Source: an uncultured Flavobacterium sp.
GTDB taxonomy: Bacteria > Bacteroidota > Bacteroidia > Flavobacteriales > Flavobacteriaceae
Reading direction: 5' to 3'
Length of the DNA stretch: 64,000 nt
Assembly: GCF_951805225.1 (NCBI RefSeq)
Contig: NZ_OX638201.1
Coordinates: forward strand, 62,001-126,000
Each line of letters begins with the position of its first letter. Within the stretch, counting starts at the first letter, position 1. The notes below the pieces were generated by a model that saw only the letters and a program-made list of their open reading frames with translations, was not told where the DNA came from and ran no database searches. This document shows, piece by piece, positions 44,214 through 52,990 of the stretch. The translations under genes and the position numbers were made by a program.

Positions 44214-44957
44214 ATGTCAGAATTATCTATTAACACGACACAAAATGTTAAAATAAATTTTATAGCGGCATCGGTTGGTGAACGCTTAGGTTCCTATTTC
44301 ATTGACTTGCTTATCAAAATCTCCTATGGAATAGTTGTTTTTTTAGTGTTTTTTTACGGTTTACATTTCGATAAAATGTTCGATAAACTAGATTCATGGT
44401 CTGTTATGTCGATACTTTTGTTCTTTTATTTGCCAATTATGCTTTATTCCATCATTCAGGAAAGTGTTTTTGAAGGACAAACGATTGGAAAAAAGTTAGT
44501 AAAAATAAAAGTGGTCAAAATCGACGGTTATCAGGCGGGTTTTGGCGATTATTTAATTCGATGGTTTTTTAGACTAATTGATTTTACATTGCTTTATGGA
44601 CTTGTTGGATTAATTGCTGTTGTTACAAGCAAAAAAGCACAGCGATTAGGAGACATGGCGGCAGGAACGGCAGTGATTACTTTGAAAAATAAAATTGATA
44701 TAAGCCACACGATTTTAGAAGAAATTGGAAACGCTTATGTGCCAACATATCCTTTGGTAATTAAATTATCTGATAATGATATGCGAATTATTAAAGAAAC
44801 GTTTCAAAAAGCAGATGCCAAAAACGACCACGAAATGCTCTATAAACTAGTTGCTAAGATTGAAAGTGTAACCGGAATTAAAAATCAATCAGGGAACAAT
44901 AGTGACTTTCTTAGAGTTATTCTTAAGGATTATAATTTTTACACACAAAATATGTAA
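44214..44957 (+). CDS. RDD-family membrane protein
   Basis: A 247-residue protein. The RDD domain spans about residues 15-150, with GERLGSYFIDLLIKISYGIV, GQTIGKKLVKIKVVK and QRLGDMAAGTAVI. Three transmembrane segments are visible. The cytoplasmic C-terminus (about 160-247) is soluble and helical. It diverges from the SpoIIM-like gene across 20 nt; these families recur together with MoxR/DUF58, so it is probably part of the same membrane system. Confidence 0.88.
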   Translation: MSELSINTTQNVKINFIAASVGERLGSYFIDLLIKISYGIVVFLVFFYGLHFDKMFDKLDSWSVMSILLFFYLPIMLYSIIQESVFEGQTIGKKLVKIKVVKIDGYQAGFGDYLIRWFFRLIDFTLLYGLVGLIAVVTSKKAQRLGDMAAGTAVITLKNKIDISHTILEEIGNAYVPTYPLVIKLSDNDMRIIKETFQKADAKNDHEMLYKLVAKIESVTGIKNQSGNNSDFLRVILKDYNFYTQNM

Positions 44958-44995
44958 TTAATTTTGTTTTTTAGGGGTGTTGGTTTAGGATTTCG

Positions 44996-45003
44996 TAACT
45001 TTG
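44996..45003 (+). promoter_or_regulatory. -7 element upstream of the exported protein gene
   Basis: TAACTTTG fits TAnnTTTG, 70 nt before the ATG at 45074. The leader contains a short hairpin around AGGCG...AGCCT (45028-45047); I see no known riboswitch class. Confidence 0.5.
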
Positions 45004-45073
45004 TATATGCTTTCAATATTTATAAAAGGCGTAACCGAAAAGCCTAAGAGTAGGGAAATTTAATCTAAATACC

Positions 45074-45922
45074 ATGAAAATTAATAAAGTAATTGCCGTA
45101 TTAGTATTATTGCTTGTTTCAGTTTTTTCTTTTGCACAAGGAGGAAAAAAATTAGATAAAATAATAAAAAGAGATTACCAGATAATTGAATGTACGATTG
45201 CAAAAATGTCTGATAAAACCGTTGAATATTCTTTGCCGGGAGAAACATTGCAAATTTCGCTTGACGTTTCTCAAATTGCCAGAATAGATTTTGCCAGCGG
45301 ACGTTCACAAACTTTTGATGTGTCTACAAGCAATACTTCTTCAAATAATTCAGTTCAGAATGTTGCTTCTGCCGATATGAAACCTAATACAATTGCTGTA
45401 TTGCCAATTCCTTACGTAAATGCTGATACTCAGGAAAGTTCTGAGGATATGGCGAAGTTTGCTCAAAATGATATTTATAATAAACTGATCGATAAATCGG
45501 CAAATATTTTTCCTTTAACTGTTCAGGATTTAAGAACAACAAATAGTTTATTGCACAAAGCCGGAATTGATCACACTAATATAGATGAAACTCCTATTGA
45601 AGATCTCGAAAAAATTCTTGGAGTTGATAATGTTGTAGCCGCCAAAGTTTCGTATACAATTGGATCGGGAACAACTGCAACAACTTACAACAGCGGAAAT
45701 GCAAAAGTAAGCGACAATAACAAGAAAGTTAAAACCAATGATATTTCGACTACAACAGCAAATACACAAGTTTATTATTACTACACCGTGTACTTTGATA
45801 TGTACAAAAATGCCACAAAAATATACTCTCAAACACGCAAACCGTTCCTTGCTGTAAAAGACAGTTGGATGGATTCGATTACTTATTTATTGAAAAGAAG
45901 CCCGATTTACGTAAAAAAATAA
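45074..45922 (+). CDS. Exported protein of unknown function
   Basis: A 282-residue protein with a signal peptide (about 1-21, ending VFSFAQ). An N-terminal beta-rich part (KRDYQIIECTIAKMSDKTVE) is followed by a Ser/Asn linker. The third part begins KPNTIAVLPIPYVNADTQES and continues DDVNKLIDKSANIF-like alpha/beta text that resembles nucleotide/lipoprotein-type CsgG-like folds. The resemblance is weak. Near the C-terminus VYYYYTVYFDMYKNATKIYS is beta-strand-like. A promoter precedes it; the octamer array and TRIC-channel gene follow. Confidence 0.7.
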   Translation: MKINKVIAVLVLLLVSVFSFAQGGKKLDKIIKRDYQIIECTIAKMSDKTVEYSLPGETLQISLDVSQIARIDFASGRSQTFDVSTSNTSSNNSVQNVASADMKPNTIAVLPIPYVNADTQESSEDMAKFAQNDIYNKLIDKSANIFPLTVQDLRTTNSLLHKAGIDHTNIDETPIEDLEKILGVDNVVAAKVSYTIGSGTTATTYNSGNAKVSDNNKKVKTNDISTTTANTQVYYYYTVYFDMYKNATKIYSQTRKPFLAVKDSWMDSITYLLKRSPIYVKK

Positions 45923-45936
45923 ACCAAAGCTAAAAC

Positions 45937-45971
45937 CTTAGCAACTTAGAATCTCAGAACCTTAGAACCTC
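45937..45971 (+). repeat. Degenerate 8-bp repeat array upstream of the TRIC-type channel gene
   Basis: The plus strand reads CTTAGCAA, CTTAGAAT, CTCAGAAC, CTTAGAAC, CTC in exact 8-nt phase, ending 8 nt before the ATG at 45980. The clearest example of this repeat in the window. Confidence 0.75.
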
Positions 45972-45979
45972 AAAAAGAA

Positions 45980-46582
45980 ATGTTTCATTTATTAGATCTT
46001 ATCGGTACAATGGCTTTTGCCATGTCCGGCGCTTTGACGGCAATGCACAAAAAACTCGATCCTTTTGGGGTTTTTATCATTGCATTTGTAACCGCCGTTG
46101 GAGGAGGAACATTGCGAGATGTTTTAATTGGCAGAACTCCTGTGGGTTGGATGCGTGATTTACAATATGTTTACGTAATTATTTTAGGTTTTGGATTGGC
46201 AATTCTCTTCAGAAAAAAGTTTGATAAATTAAGAACATCTTTGTTTTTGTTTGATACAATTGGGTTGGGAGTTTTTACATTAATAGGTCTTGAAAAAGGT
46301 ATTATGATTGGTTTGCATCCCGTAATTTGTATTGCTTTAGGAACCATGACAGCTTGTTTTGGAGGTGTAACGCGTGATATTTTATGTACCGAAATTCCAA
46401 CCATTTTCAGAAGAGAAATTTATGCTACGATCTGTATTTTGGGCGGAATCGTGTTTTTTGCTCTAAGAAAATTGAATCTAAATGACGATGTTTTATATTT
46501 AGTAACATCACTTGTAATTATCACAGTTCGATTAATGGCCGTAAAATACAAATGGTATTTACGTGCATTTGACCACAAATAA
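45980..46582 (+). CDS. TRIC-type cation channel family protein (UPF0126)
   Basis: A 200-residue inner-membrane protein of the YicG/UPF0126 family, related to eukaryotic trimeric intracellular cation (TRIC) channels. Two repeats of three membrane helices each carry a glycine/arginine motif: FVTAVGGGTLRDVLIGRTP and TACFGGVTRDILC. Seven hydrophobic segments fit the known fold. Bacterial homologues conduct K+ or Na+. It follows an octamer array and shares no clear operon. Confidence 0.9.
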   Translation: MFHLLDLIGTMAFAMSGALTAMHKKLDPFGVFIIAFVTAVGGGTLRDVLIGRTPVGWMRDLQYVYVIILGFGLAILFRKKFDKLRTSLFLFDTIGLGVFTLIGLEKGIMIGLHPVICIALGTMTACFGGVTRDILCTEIPTIFRREIYATICILGGIVFFALRKLNLNDDVLYLVTSLVIITVRLMAVKYKWYLRAFDHK

Positions 46583-46736
46583 AAATTTTAAACGATATTA
46601 GCCATAGATTCAAGAAAGTGTTTTAGGATTTTGACACCCGAGCGATAGCGAACGGATGAAGTAAAGAGTTGCTAACTCAAAAAGGATCTAGTTTAAAAAG
46701 AGATAAATAAAATTATTAAGATTAAAATGATTTTGT

Positions 46737-46855
46737 TTCACGTAGATTTTGCAGATTAATGCAAATTTAATTTTAGATTTTTATTGAATTAATCTGCGCT
46801 TATCAGCTTAAATATTTTTAAATCTGCGTGAAAAATAATTCATGCAATTTGTGGC
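46737..46855. repeat. Nested inverted repeat upstream of the acyltransferase gene
   Basis: Outer arms TTTCACGTAGATTT (46737-46750) and AAATCTGCGTGAAA (46820-46833), inner arms GCAGATTAAT (46751-46760) and ATTAATCTGC (46788-46797). It ends with AATTTGTGGC, the end word of the family at 33.5 and 34.6 kb. The intergenic stretch 46583-46736 shows no gene. Confidence 0.75.
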
Positions 46856-46867
46856 AAAAGAAAAAAA

Positions 46868-47845
46868 ATGACAAAGTTTACCGTAAAACAATACGACAGA
46901 AACGATTATCAAATCTGGAATGACTTTATAAGTCAGGCTAAAAATGCTACGTTTTTATTTTGTCGAGATTTTATGGAATATCATAAAGATCGTTTTGAAG
47001 ATTTTTCGCTTTTAGTTTTCGAAGACGAGAAATTAATAAGCGTTTTGCCTGCTAATAAAGTTGGAAATTCAATTTACTCACATCAAGGACTTACTTACGG
47101 CGGATTAGTTTACAAAGAGCAAACAAAATTAGCGACAGTTATTGAAGTTTTTCGATCAGTTTTGTTTTTTTTGAATGAAAACAACTTTCAAAAATTACAT
47201 TTAAAAACACTTCCTTCAATTTATCATCAAAAACCTGCTGAAGAAGTTTTGTATGCTTTGTTTTTATCCGAAGCAAAATTAGTACGACGAGATTCACTTT
47301 CGGTAATAGACTTATCCCAAGAAAACAAGACTTCTAAAATCAGAAAAAGAGGTTTTCAAAAAGGCGTTTCAAACCAATTAATTATAAAAGAAGAAACTGA
47401 TTTTGAATCGTTTTGGAATAATGTTTTGATTCCGAATTTAAATGAAAAACATAGCGCAAATCCTGTTCATTCTGTAGAAGAAATGAATTATTTAAAAGGG
47501 CATTTTCCTAAAAATATTCATCAGTTTAATGTTTATTTAGAAGATAAAATTGTGGCGGGAACAACAGTTTTCGAAACAGAAACAGTAGCACATTGTCAAT
47601 ATATTTCGAAAAATGAAAATCAGGAAAATCTGGGAAGTTTGGATTATTTATTTCATTATTTGATTCAGGAAAGATTTGCTAAAAAGAGATTTTTTGATTT
47701 TGGAATTTCAAACGAAAATCAAGGAAGAAATCTAAACGAAGGATTAACATATTGGAAAGAAAGTTTTGGCGCAAGTACAATAGTTCATGATTTTTACGAA
47801 TTAGAAACCGCAAATTATAATAAGTTAAATGGTATTTTTGTTTAA
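46868..47845 (+). CDS. GNAT/FemAB-type acyltransferase of the glycan locus
   Basis: A 325-residue protein with a FemAB/GNAT-like fold: FLFCRDFMEYHKDRFEDFSL near the start, KIRKRGFQKGV in the middle and a GNAT-type tail (QYISKNENQENLGSLDYLFH, FFDFGISNENQGRNLNEGLT). Proteins of this type often sit beside DegT aminotransferases in surface-polysaccharide loci and probably N-acylate the amino sugar or a peptide. Its stop is 16 nt from the aminotransferase start, so the two are co-transcribed. It is not the hexapeptide FdtC-type enzyme. Confidence 0.78.
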   Translation: MTKFTVKQYDRNDYQIWNDFISQAKNATFLFCRDFMEYHKDRFEDFSLLVFEDEKLISVLPANKVGNSIYSHQGLTYGGLVYKEQTKLATVIEVFRSVLFFLNENNFQKLHLKTLPSIYHQKPAEEVLYALFLSEAKLVRRDSLSVIDLSQENKTSKIRKRGFQKGVSNQLIIKEETDFESFWNNVLIPNLNEKHSANPVHSVEEMNYLKGHFPKNIHQFNVYLEDKIVAGTTVFETETVAHCQYISKNENQENLGSLDYLFHYLIQERFAKKRFFDFGISNENQGRNLNEGLTYWKESFGASTIVHDFYELETANYNKLNGIFV

Positions 47846-47861
47846 AAATTAAAGAAATAAA

Positions 47862-49016
47862 ATGATATCATTTCTGGATCTAAAAAAAATTAACGAGCCT
47901 TATGAAACTGCTTTTCAGGAAAAACTGAAATTGGTTTTGGAAAATGGCTGGTATATTTTAGGGAAAGAAGTTGAAACATTTGAAAAAGCTTTCGCCGAAT
48001 ATTGCCAAATCCAATATTGCATTGGAGTAGGGAATGGTTTAGATGCTTTGGTTTTGATTTTTAAAGGATATATAGCTTTAGGAAAACTCCAAAAAGGCGA
48101 CGAAGTTATTGTTCCGGCCAATACTTATATTGCCAGTATTCTGGCGATTTTAGAAGCCGATTTAATTCCGATTTTGGTCGAGCCAAAATTAGAAACCTAC
48201 AATATAAATCCAGATTTAATTCAGGAGAAAATTACCTCTATAACAAAAGCAATTTTAGCCGTTCATCTTTACGGACAATTGGCTGAAATGGATAAAATCA
48301 ACGAAATTGCAAGAAATAATGATCTAATAGTTGTAGAGGATGCAGCGCAATCTCACGGTGCAAAAGTAAATTCCAATGATTTAAAATTCCAAATTCCAAA
48401 TGCTGAGAACGGCTCGCAAAGTAATCAACAATTAACAATTAACAATCAACAATCAGCGCAAGCGTATAGTTTTTATCCAGCAAAAAATCTAGGATGTTTG
48501 GGTGATGGCGGCGCGATAACTACAAATGATTCAGAATTAGCAAAAGTGATTTTTTCGCTTCGAAATTATGGCTCCGATAAAAAATATTATAACGATTATA
48601 TTGGTGTAAATTCTAGATTAGACGAAATTCAGGCTTCGTTTTTAAATCTGAAATTGCCGAATTTAGATGCTGATAATGCTAAACGCAGAGTTATTGCAAA
48701 ACGTTATTTATCAGAAATTAAAAATGACAAAATAATACTTCCGGTTTGGGATTTTTCTAATAATCATGTTTTTCATTTGTTTGTCATTCGCACGAAAAAC
48801 AGAGAAGAATTTCAGGATTATTTGGTTCAGAATAACATTCAAACTGTTATTCATTATCCCGTTCCGCCACATAAACAAAAAGCATTTCCGCAATGGAATA
48901 CGTTATCATTCTCAATAACGGAACAAATCCATAATGAGGTTTTAAGTTTGCCTATAAGTCCTGTTTTGACAGAAGAAGAGGTTAGTTTTATTATCGAAAT
49001 TATTAATAAATACTAA
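47862..49016 (+). CDS. fdtB: DegT/DnrJ/EryC1 aminotransferase, FdtB-like, with repeat-derived insertion
   Basis: This PLP enzyme would aminate the 3-keto group of a dTDP-6-deoxy-hexose (Fuc3N or Qui3N pathway). Family motifs are clear: YILGKEVETFEKAFAEYC, GVGNGLDALVLI, VPANTYIAS, VVEDAAQSHGA (residues about 157-167), SFYPAKNLGCLGDGGAI with the PLP Lys208, NYGSDKKYYN, VNSRLDEIQA and IHYPVPPHKQ. Between HGA167 and SFYP203 lie 35 residues instead of the about 16 usual. The extra part is encoded by AT-rich tandem words at 48367-48458 and is Asn/Gln-rich. The conserved G-D core of this loop is missing. The frame stays open, so function may be kept but is not certain. Confidence 0.85.
   Translation: MISFLDLKKINEPYETAFQEKLKLVLENGWYILGKEVETFEKAFAEYCQIQYCIGVGNGLDALVLIFKGYIALGKLQKGDEVIVPANTYIASILAILEADLIPILVEPKLETYNINPDLIQEKITSITKAILAVHLYGQLAEMDKINEIARNNDLIVVEDAAQSHGAKVNSNDLKFQIPNAENGSQSNQQLTINNQQSAQAYSFYPAKNLGCLGDGGAITTNDSELAKVIFSLRNYGSDKKYYNDYIGVNSRLDEIQASFLNLKLPNLDADNAKRRVIAKRYLSEIKNDKIILPVWDFSNNHVFHLFVIRTKNREEFQDYLVQNNIQTVIHYPVPPHKQKAFPQWNTLSFSITEQIHNEVLSLPISPVLTEEEVSFIIEIINKY
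48367..48458. repeat. Tandem AT-rich repeat inserted in frame in the aminotransferase gene
   Basis: It contains AAATTCCAAATTCC-type words and then CAACAATTAACAATTAACAA, continuing TCAACAATC. Both word types are typical of intergenic DNA here (compare the loop of the yajC terminator). It has replaced a normal loop of the encoded enzyme without breaking the frame. Confidence 0.7.
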
Positions 49017-49017
49017 C

Positions 49018-50292
49018 TTGAATTTCCTTAAAAAATATACTCAAAATAACCTGTTTAGAATCTCTTCTTTAAACAGTTTGAGTGTAATCTTAAAAATTGG
49101 AATTGGATTAATTACATCAAAATTATTGGCGATTTTTGTTGGTCCAAGCGGAATGGCTTTGGTTGGGAATCTTCGTAATTTTTTGACTTCGCTTGAAAGT
49201 GTTTCGACACTAGGTTTTCAAAGTGGAATTGTAAAATATGTTGCCGAAAACGAAAAGAATAAAACCGAACTTCAAAAGATAATTGCCACAGTTTTTATAA
49301 CATTATTATTACTCGTAATAGTCTTAAGCGGACTTTTATTTTTTCTGGCTTCTTTCTGGAATAACAGAATCTTTGGTGCTAATTTTGAGTTTTCTTTAGT
49401 ATTTAAAATATTGGCTTTGGCTTTGCCTTGGTATGCAATTTCAATTTTTTTGCTTGCCGTAATTAATGGTTTAGGGAAGTTCAAAAAAGTAATCTGGATT
49501 AACTGTATTGGTAATACGATCGGATTATTGGTTTCAGTTTTATTAATCTTAAAATTTAAAACTTTAGGAGCATTATTGGCGGTTGTTATTTCGCCTGCAT
49601 TATTGTTTTTCGTAACGTTTTATTTCATCAATAAAGAAATTGCTTTTTTTGATACAATCAAATTTCGATTTTTCGATTTTAGAATCATCAAAGATTTATC
49701 GTCTTATTCTTTAATGGCGTTGGTTTCGGCTGTTTTTGGACCTTTGGTTTTTCTGGCAATCAGGAATAATGTCATACAAACTTTAGGAATAGATCAGGCA
49801 GGATATTGGGAAACAATGACAAGGATTTCGTCTTATTATTTACTATTTGTTTCGACTCTTTTAAGCGTTTATTTTTTGCCGAAATTATCAAATTCTAAAA
49901 CAGATCAAGAAACGAAATCTATATTTTGGAGTTATTATAAAACCATTTTACCCGTTTTTATTATTGGAGTTACGATAATCTATTTTTTACGTTTTTTTAT
50001 CATAAAACTGCTTTTTACAGCCGAATTTCTTCCTGTTGAAAGTTTGTTTTTAGGACAATTATTGGGTGATGTTTTTAAAGTATGTTCTTTGATTTTGGGC
50101 TTTCAGTTTTTGGCTAAAAAAATGACCGTTGCCTTTATAATTTCAGAACTGTTATCACTTGCCGTTTTATATTTTTCAAGCCTTTATTTTATCCGCATTT
50201 TTGGGATTGAAGGAGTTGTTTTGGCACAAGCTTTTGATAATTTTCTTTATTTGATGGTACTTTGTGTTTATTTTAGAAAGAGCTTATTTTAG
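49018..50292 (+). CDS. Wzx-type O-antigen flippase
   Basis: A 424-residue polytopic inner-membrane protein of the MATE/MOP superfamily that moves lipid-linked oligosaccharide units to the periplasmic face. About twelve hydrophobic helices are visible. The N-terminal motif is LKIGIGLITSKLLAIFVGPS and GMALVGNLRNFLTSLES, as in O-antigen translocases. The start is TTG at 49018, one nucleotide after the aminotransferase stop, so translation is coupled. No Wzy polymerase is present in the window. Confidence 0.9.
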   Translation: MNFLKKYTQNNLFRISSLNSLSVILKIGIGLITSKLLAIFVGPSGMALVGNLRNFLTSLESVSTLGFQSGIVKYVAENEKNKTELQKIIATVFITLLLLVIVLSGLLFFLASFWNNRIFGANFEFSLVFKILALALPWYAISIFLLAVINGLGKFKKVIWINCIGNTIGLLVSVLLILKFKTLGALLAVVISPALLFFVTFYFINKEIAFFDTIKFRFFDFRIIKDLSSYSLMALVSAVFGPLVFLAIRNNVIQTLGIDQAGYWETMTRISSYYLLFVSTLLSVYFLPKLSNSKTDQETKSIFWSYYKTILPVFIIGVTIIYFLRFFIIKLLFTAEFLPVESLFLGQLLGDVFKVCSLILGFQFLAKKMTVAFIISELLSLAVLYFSSLYFIRIFGIEGVVLAQAFDNFLYLMVLCVYFRKSLF

Positions 50293-50313
50293 TTAGAACA
50301 TAAAACTTATAAA

Positions 50314-51450
50314 CTAATTATTTTCCCATGTCTCTAAATACTTTTGAGCAATTTTTACATAATAATGCTCATTCTCGATAAATAATCTGGCTCGTTTACT
50401 AATGGCTATTAGTTCTGTTGGATTTTCTATTAAAAACGAGAGTTCATTTACCAGATAATAAACATCAGGTTTGGCGTTGATACAAACTCTTTCTGTTAAA
50501 TTATAATATTGCATAAATTCAGTTTCGGCGCCGGTAAAAACGACCTTACCTTTTGCCATTGCTTCAAGAGCATTGTATCCCTGATCGTACGAATATACCT
50601 GATCTAGCAAGATGTGAGCTTTGTTATATAAATCTATATATTTATTGTACGGAAAATCTTTTGTAGTTATAATGTCGATTTTATCTGAATATTTTTGCTG
50701 AATAATTTTAAGTGCTTCTTCAAAAATATTGTTTCCTTTTTTTAAATAATTTGATGTATTAATTCCATGGAAAATAATGATTTTATCGTCAATTTTTATT
50801 GGATTAAACTCAATTTTTGATACATTAATCGGATTTGGAATTAAACCTAAATATTTAGAATTTCCTGTCAATGGAAGATGATAATCTAAATCCGAAGCTA
50901 TAATTCCGTTGCAGTTTTTGTAGATAAACTGATGTAGTTTTTTAAATGAGTTTTTTTGAAATTTTAAAACATTTCCAAAAGATTTTGCATCTATTTTATG
51001 ATTTATGTATAATGGAATTACGGATTTAAAACTTGGGTTTTCAAAACAGTACTTTACATTTAAATAATCGTATCCTGAACTTAATAAACATAATTTCTGA
51101 TTGTTTTTTAAGAGATGTGAAATTATCTTTTTTTCAAATTTATACGTGCAATAAAAGCTGTTTTCATTAATAAGTTGAACGACATCAAAACCGGAACATT
51201 CTTTTTTGTGTTTTAAAAACTGACGATAAGTTAAGTAAGAACTAATATCAAAACCTGTGATCTTATAAATAGCGATTTTTATTTTTTTTAAAATTCCTGT
51301 ATCCCATTTCTTTTGAATTAGAATATCGACAGGAAATTGTTTAAAACCATCATTATGACCAATAATTAGAACTTGGTGCCCCAAATTTTCCAGACCTTCT
51401 TTTAAAGAATTATGCAAACGGCTAAATTCGCCTACCAGTAAAATTTTCAT
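50314..51450 (-). CDS. Glycosyltransferase, GT4-like, antiparallel in the glycan locus
   Basis: A 378-residue glycosyltransferase of GT-B fold by layout: N-terminal MKILLVGEFSRLHNSLKEGL, then the C-terminal donor part with IIFHGINTSNYLKKG, YNKAHILLDQVYSYDQGYNA and LEAMAKGKVVFTGAETEF. I place the start at ATG 51450; the six upstream codons are AT-rich and unlikely. It is on the opposite strand to its neighbours. It diverges from the next plus-strand glycosyltransferase across 39 nt. Donor and acceptor are unknown. Confidence 0.82.
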   Translation of the reverse strand: MKILLVGEFSRLHNSLKEGLENLGHQVLIIGHNDGFKQFPVDILIQKKWDTGILKKIKIAIYKITGFDISSYLTYRQFLKHKKECSGFDVVQLINENSFYCTYKFEKKIISHLLKNNQKLCLLSSGYDYLNVKYCFENPSFKSVIPLYINHKIDAKSFGNVLKFQKNSFKKLHQFIYKNCNGIIASDLDYHLPLTGNSKYLGLIPNPINVSKIEFNPIKIDDKIIIFHGINTSNYLKKGNNIFEEALKIIQQKYSDKIDIITTKDFPYNKYIDLYNKAHILLDQVYSYDQGYNALEAMAKGKVVFTGAETEFMQYYNLTERVCINAKPDVYYLVNELSFLIENPTELIAISKRARLFIENEHYYVKIAQKYLETWENN

Positions 51451-51489
51451 TTGATGTATATTTAACAAATATATTATATTTTAGCCAAT

Positions 51490-52581
51490 ATGATAAATTC
51501 AAAACTCAAGGTAGCAATTGTTTCGACTTCTCTGGCAACTGGTGGTGCAGAACGTTTTGCTTCTTTATTGAGCAAGATGCTTGAAGATGATATCGTTGAG
51601 GTTCATAATATAATCATTAATGATGTTGTTGATTATAATTATCAAGGCAAATTATATAATATAGGAAAGCTTTCAGACAGTAGATTTTCGTTTTATAAAA
51701 AAATAAAAAAAGGTTTTCTATTGCATCAATATCTAAAACAGAATAAAATTCAGTTGATTATTGATAATCGTCCGCGGAATCATTTTTTAAGGGAAATTAT
51801 TTCGAGTTTAATTTATGGTAATAGAAAAAAATGGTTTGTAATTCACAGTTTTAATCTGAAAAATTATTTTCCGAGACCTTATTTTTTATCAAAAAGGATA
51901 TATCAAAAAGCCGATAAATTAATTTGTGTCTCAAAAGAAATAGAAGATTTAGTTATAGAAAAATTTAATTTTTCGAATACAGTGACAATCTACAATCCTT
52001 TTGAAATTTCTGAATTCGAAAGCGATAATGAAGTTTCTCAATCAGATAAATACATTTTGTTTTTTGGAAGGTTTAATGAGAAGGTTAAAAATTTCAGTTT
52101 GATGCTGGAGGCTTTTTTAAAATCTGAAATTTATAATTCAGGATATTCATTATATTTATTGGGAGAAGGTCCAGATTTAAAATTTATTCAAAAAAAAATA
52201 AAGGATTTAGGTTTGGAGAAATTTGTGAGAATAATTCCATCAAGGCAAAATCCTTACGAATACATTTCAAAATCAAAATATACTGTTTTAACGAGCCATT
52301 TTGAAGGTTTTCCAATGTCTGTAATAGAATCATTAGCGATTGGAATACCGGTAATTTCTGTAGATTGTAAATCTGGACCAAAGGAAATTATTCAATCGGA
52401 GTTTAATGGTTTACTGGTAGAAAATTATAATTCGACTTTGCTTGCAGAAGCTTTTAAAAGAATGATTTATGATGAAGAATTGTTTCGTTTTTGTAAAAAT
52501 AACGCCGCCCGAAGCGTAGCGCATTTATCTCTTGAAACTATCGCCAAACAATGGAAAAATTTAATACTACAAATAAAATAG
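51490..52581 (+). CDS. Glycosyltransferase family 4
   Basis: A 363-residue GT-B enzyme: N-terminal VAIVSTSLATGGAERFASLL, acceptor-domain FVIHSFNLKNYF, and donor-domain ILFFGRFNEKVKNFSLMLEA, LYLLGEGPDLKFIQ and SHFEGFPMSVIESLAIGIP with the E-x7-E region of GT4 enzymes. It directly precedes the FdtA-like gene (1-nt gap), so they are one transcript. The sugar transferred may be the 3-amino-6-deoxy sugar (inference). Confidence 0.9.
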   Translation: MINSKLKVAIVSTSLATGGAERFASLLSKMLEDDIVEVHNIIINDVVDYNYQGKLYNIGKLSDSRFSFYKKIKKGFLLHQYLKQNKIQLIIDNRPRNHFLREIISSLIYGNRKKWFVIHSFNLKNYFPRPYFLSKRIYQKADKLICVSKEIEDLVIEKFNFSNTVTIYNPFEISEFESDNEVSQSDKYILFFGRFNEKVKNFSLMLEAFLKSEIYNSGYSLYLLGEGPDLKFIQKKIKDLGLEKFVRIIPSRQNPYEYISKSKYTVLTSHFEGFPMSVIESLAIGIPVISVDCKSGPKEIIQSEFNGLLVENYNSTLLAEAFKRMIYDEELFRFCKNNAARSVAHLSLETIAKQWKNLILQIK

Positions 52582-52582
52582 G

Positions 52583-52990
52583 ATGAACAATATAAAGAAT
52601 GTTCGTTTAATCGAAATTCCAAAAATTCAAGATAGGCGCGGTAATCTTTCAGTTATTGAAGGCGAAGCGATACCATTTACATTCAAAAGAGTGTATTATT
52701 TGTACGATGTGCCTAGCGGAAGTAAACGTGGCGGTCATGCTCATAAACAGCAACAAGAGTTTTTAATTGCTTTGAGCGGAAGTTTTGATGTAATTCTGAA
52801 AGACGGAAAATCAATTGAGACTATAACGCTTAACAAACCAAATTTTGGGTTGTTAATTGAAGATGGAATCTGGAGAGAATTAAAAAATTTTTCTTCAGGA
52901 TCCGTTTGTCTTGTACTGGCTTCTGATGAATTTGATGAAGAAGATTATATCAGAGAATTTAAAGAATTTAAGTTATTTAAAAACCGATGA
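52583..52990 (+). CDS. fdtA: dTDP-6-deoxy-hexose 3,4-ketoisomerase, FdtA/QdtA-type cupin
   Basis: This 135-residue cupin isomerises dTDP-4-keto-6-deoxy-glucose to the 3-keto sugar that an FdtB aminotransferase then uses. The motif RGGHAHKQQQEFLIALSGSF carries the two histidines. Other features are IPKIQDRRGNLSVIEG, VYYLYDVPSG and a C-terminal YIREFKEFK tail. It pairs with the FdtB-like gene 3.6 kb away. RmlA and RmlB, which make the dTDP precursor, are not in the window. Its 3' end overlaps the convergent glycosyltransferase gene by 18 nt. Confidence 0.9.
   Translation: MNNIKNVRLIEIPKIQDRRGNLSVIEGEAIPFTFKRVYYLYDVPSGSKRGGHAHKQQQEFLIALSGSFDVILKDGKSIETITLNKPNFGLLIEDGIWRELKNFSSGSVCLVLASDEFDEEDYIREFKEFKLFKNR

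Noticed and set aside
45003..45073. Riboswitch in the leader before the exported protein gene at 45074
   Set aside because: Only a short hairpin is visible and no known class motif could be matched by eye.
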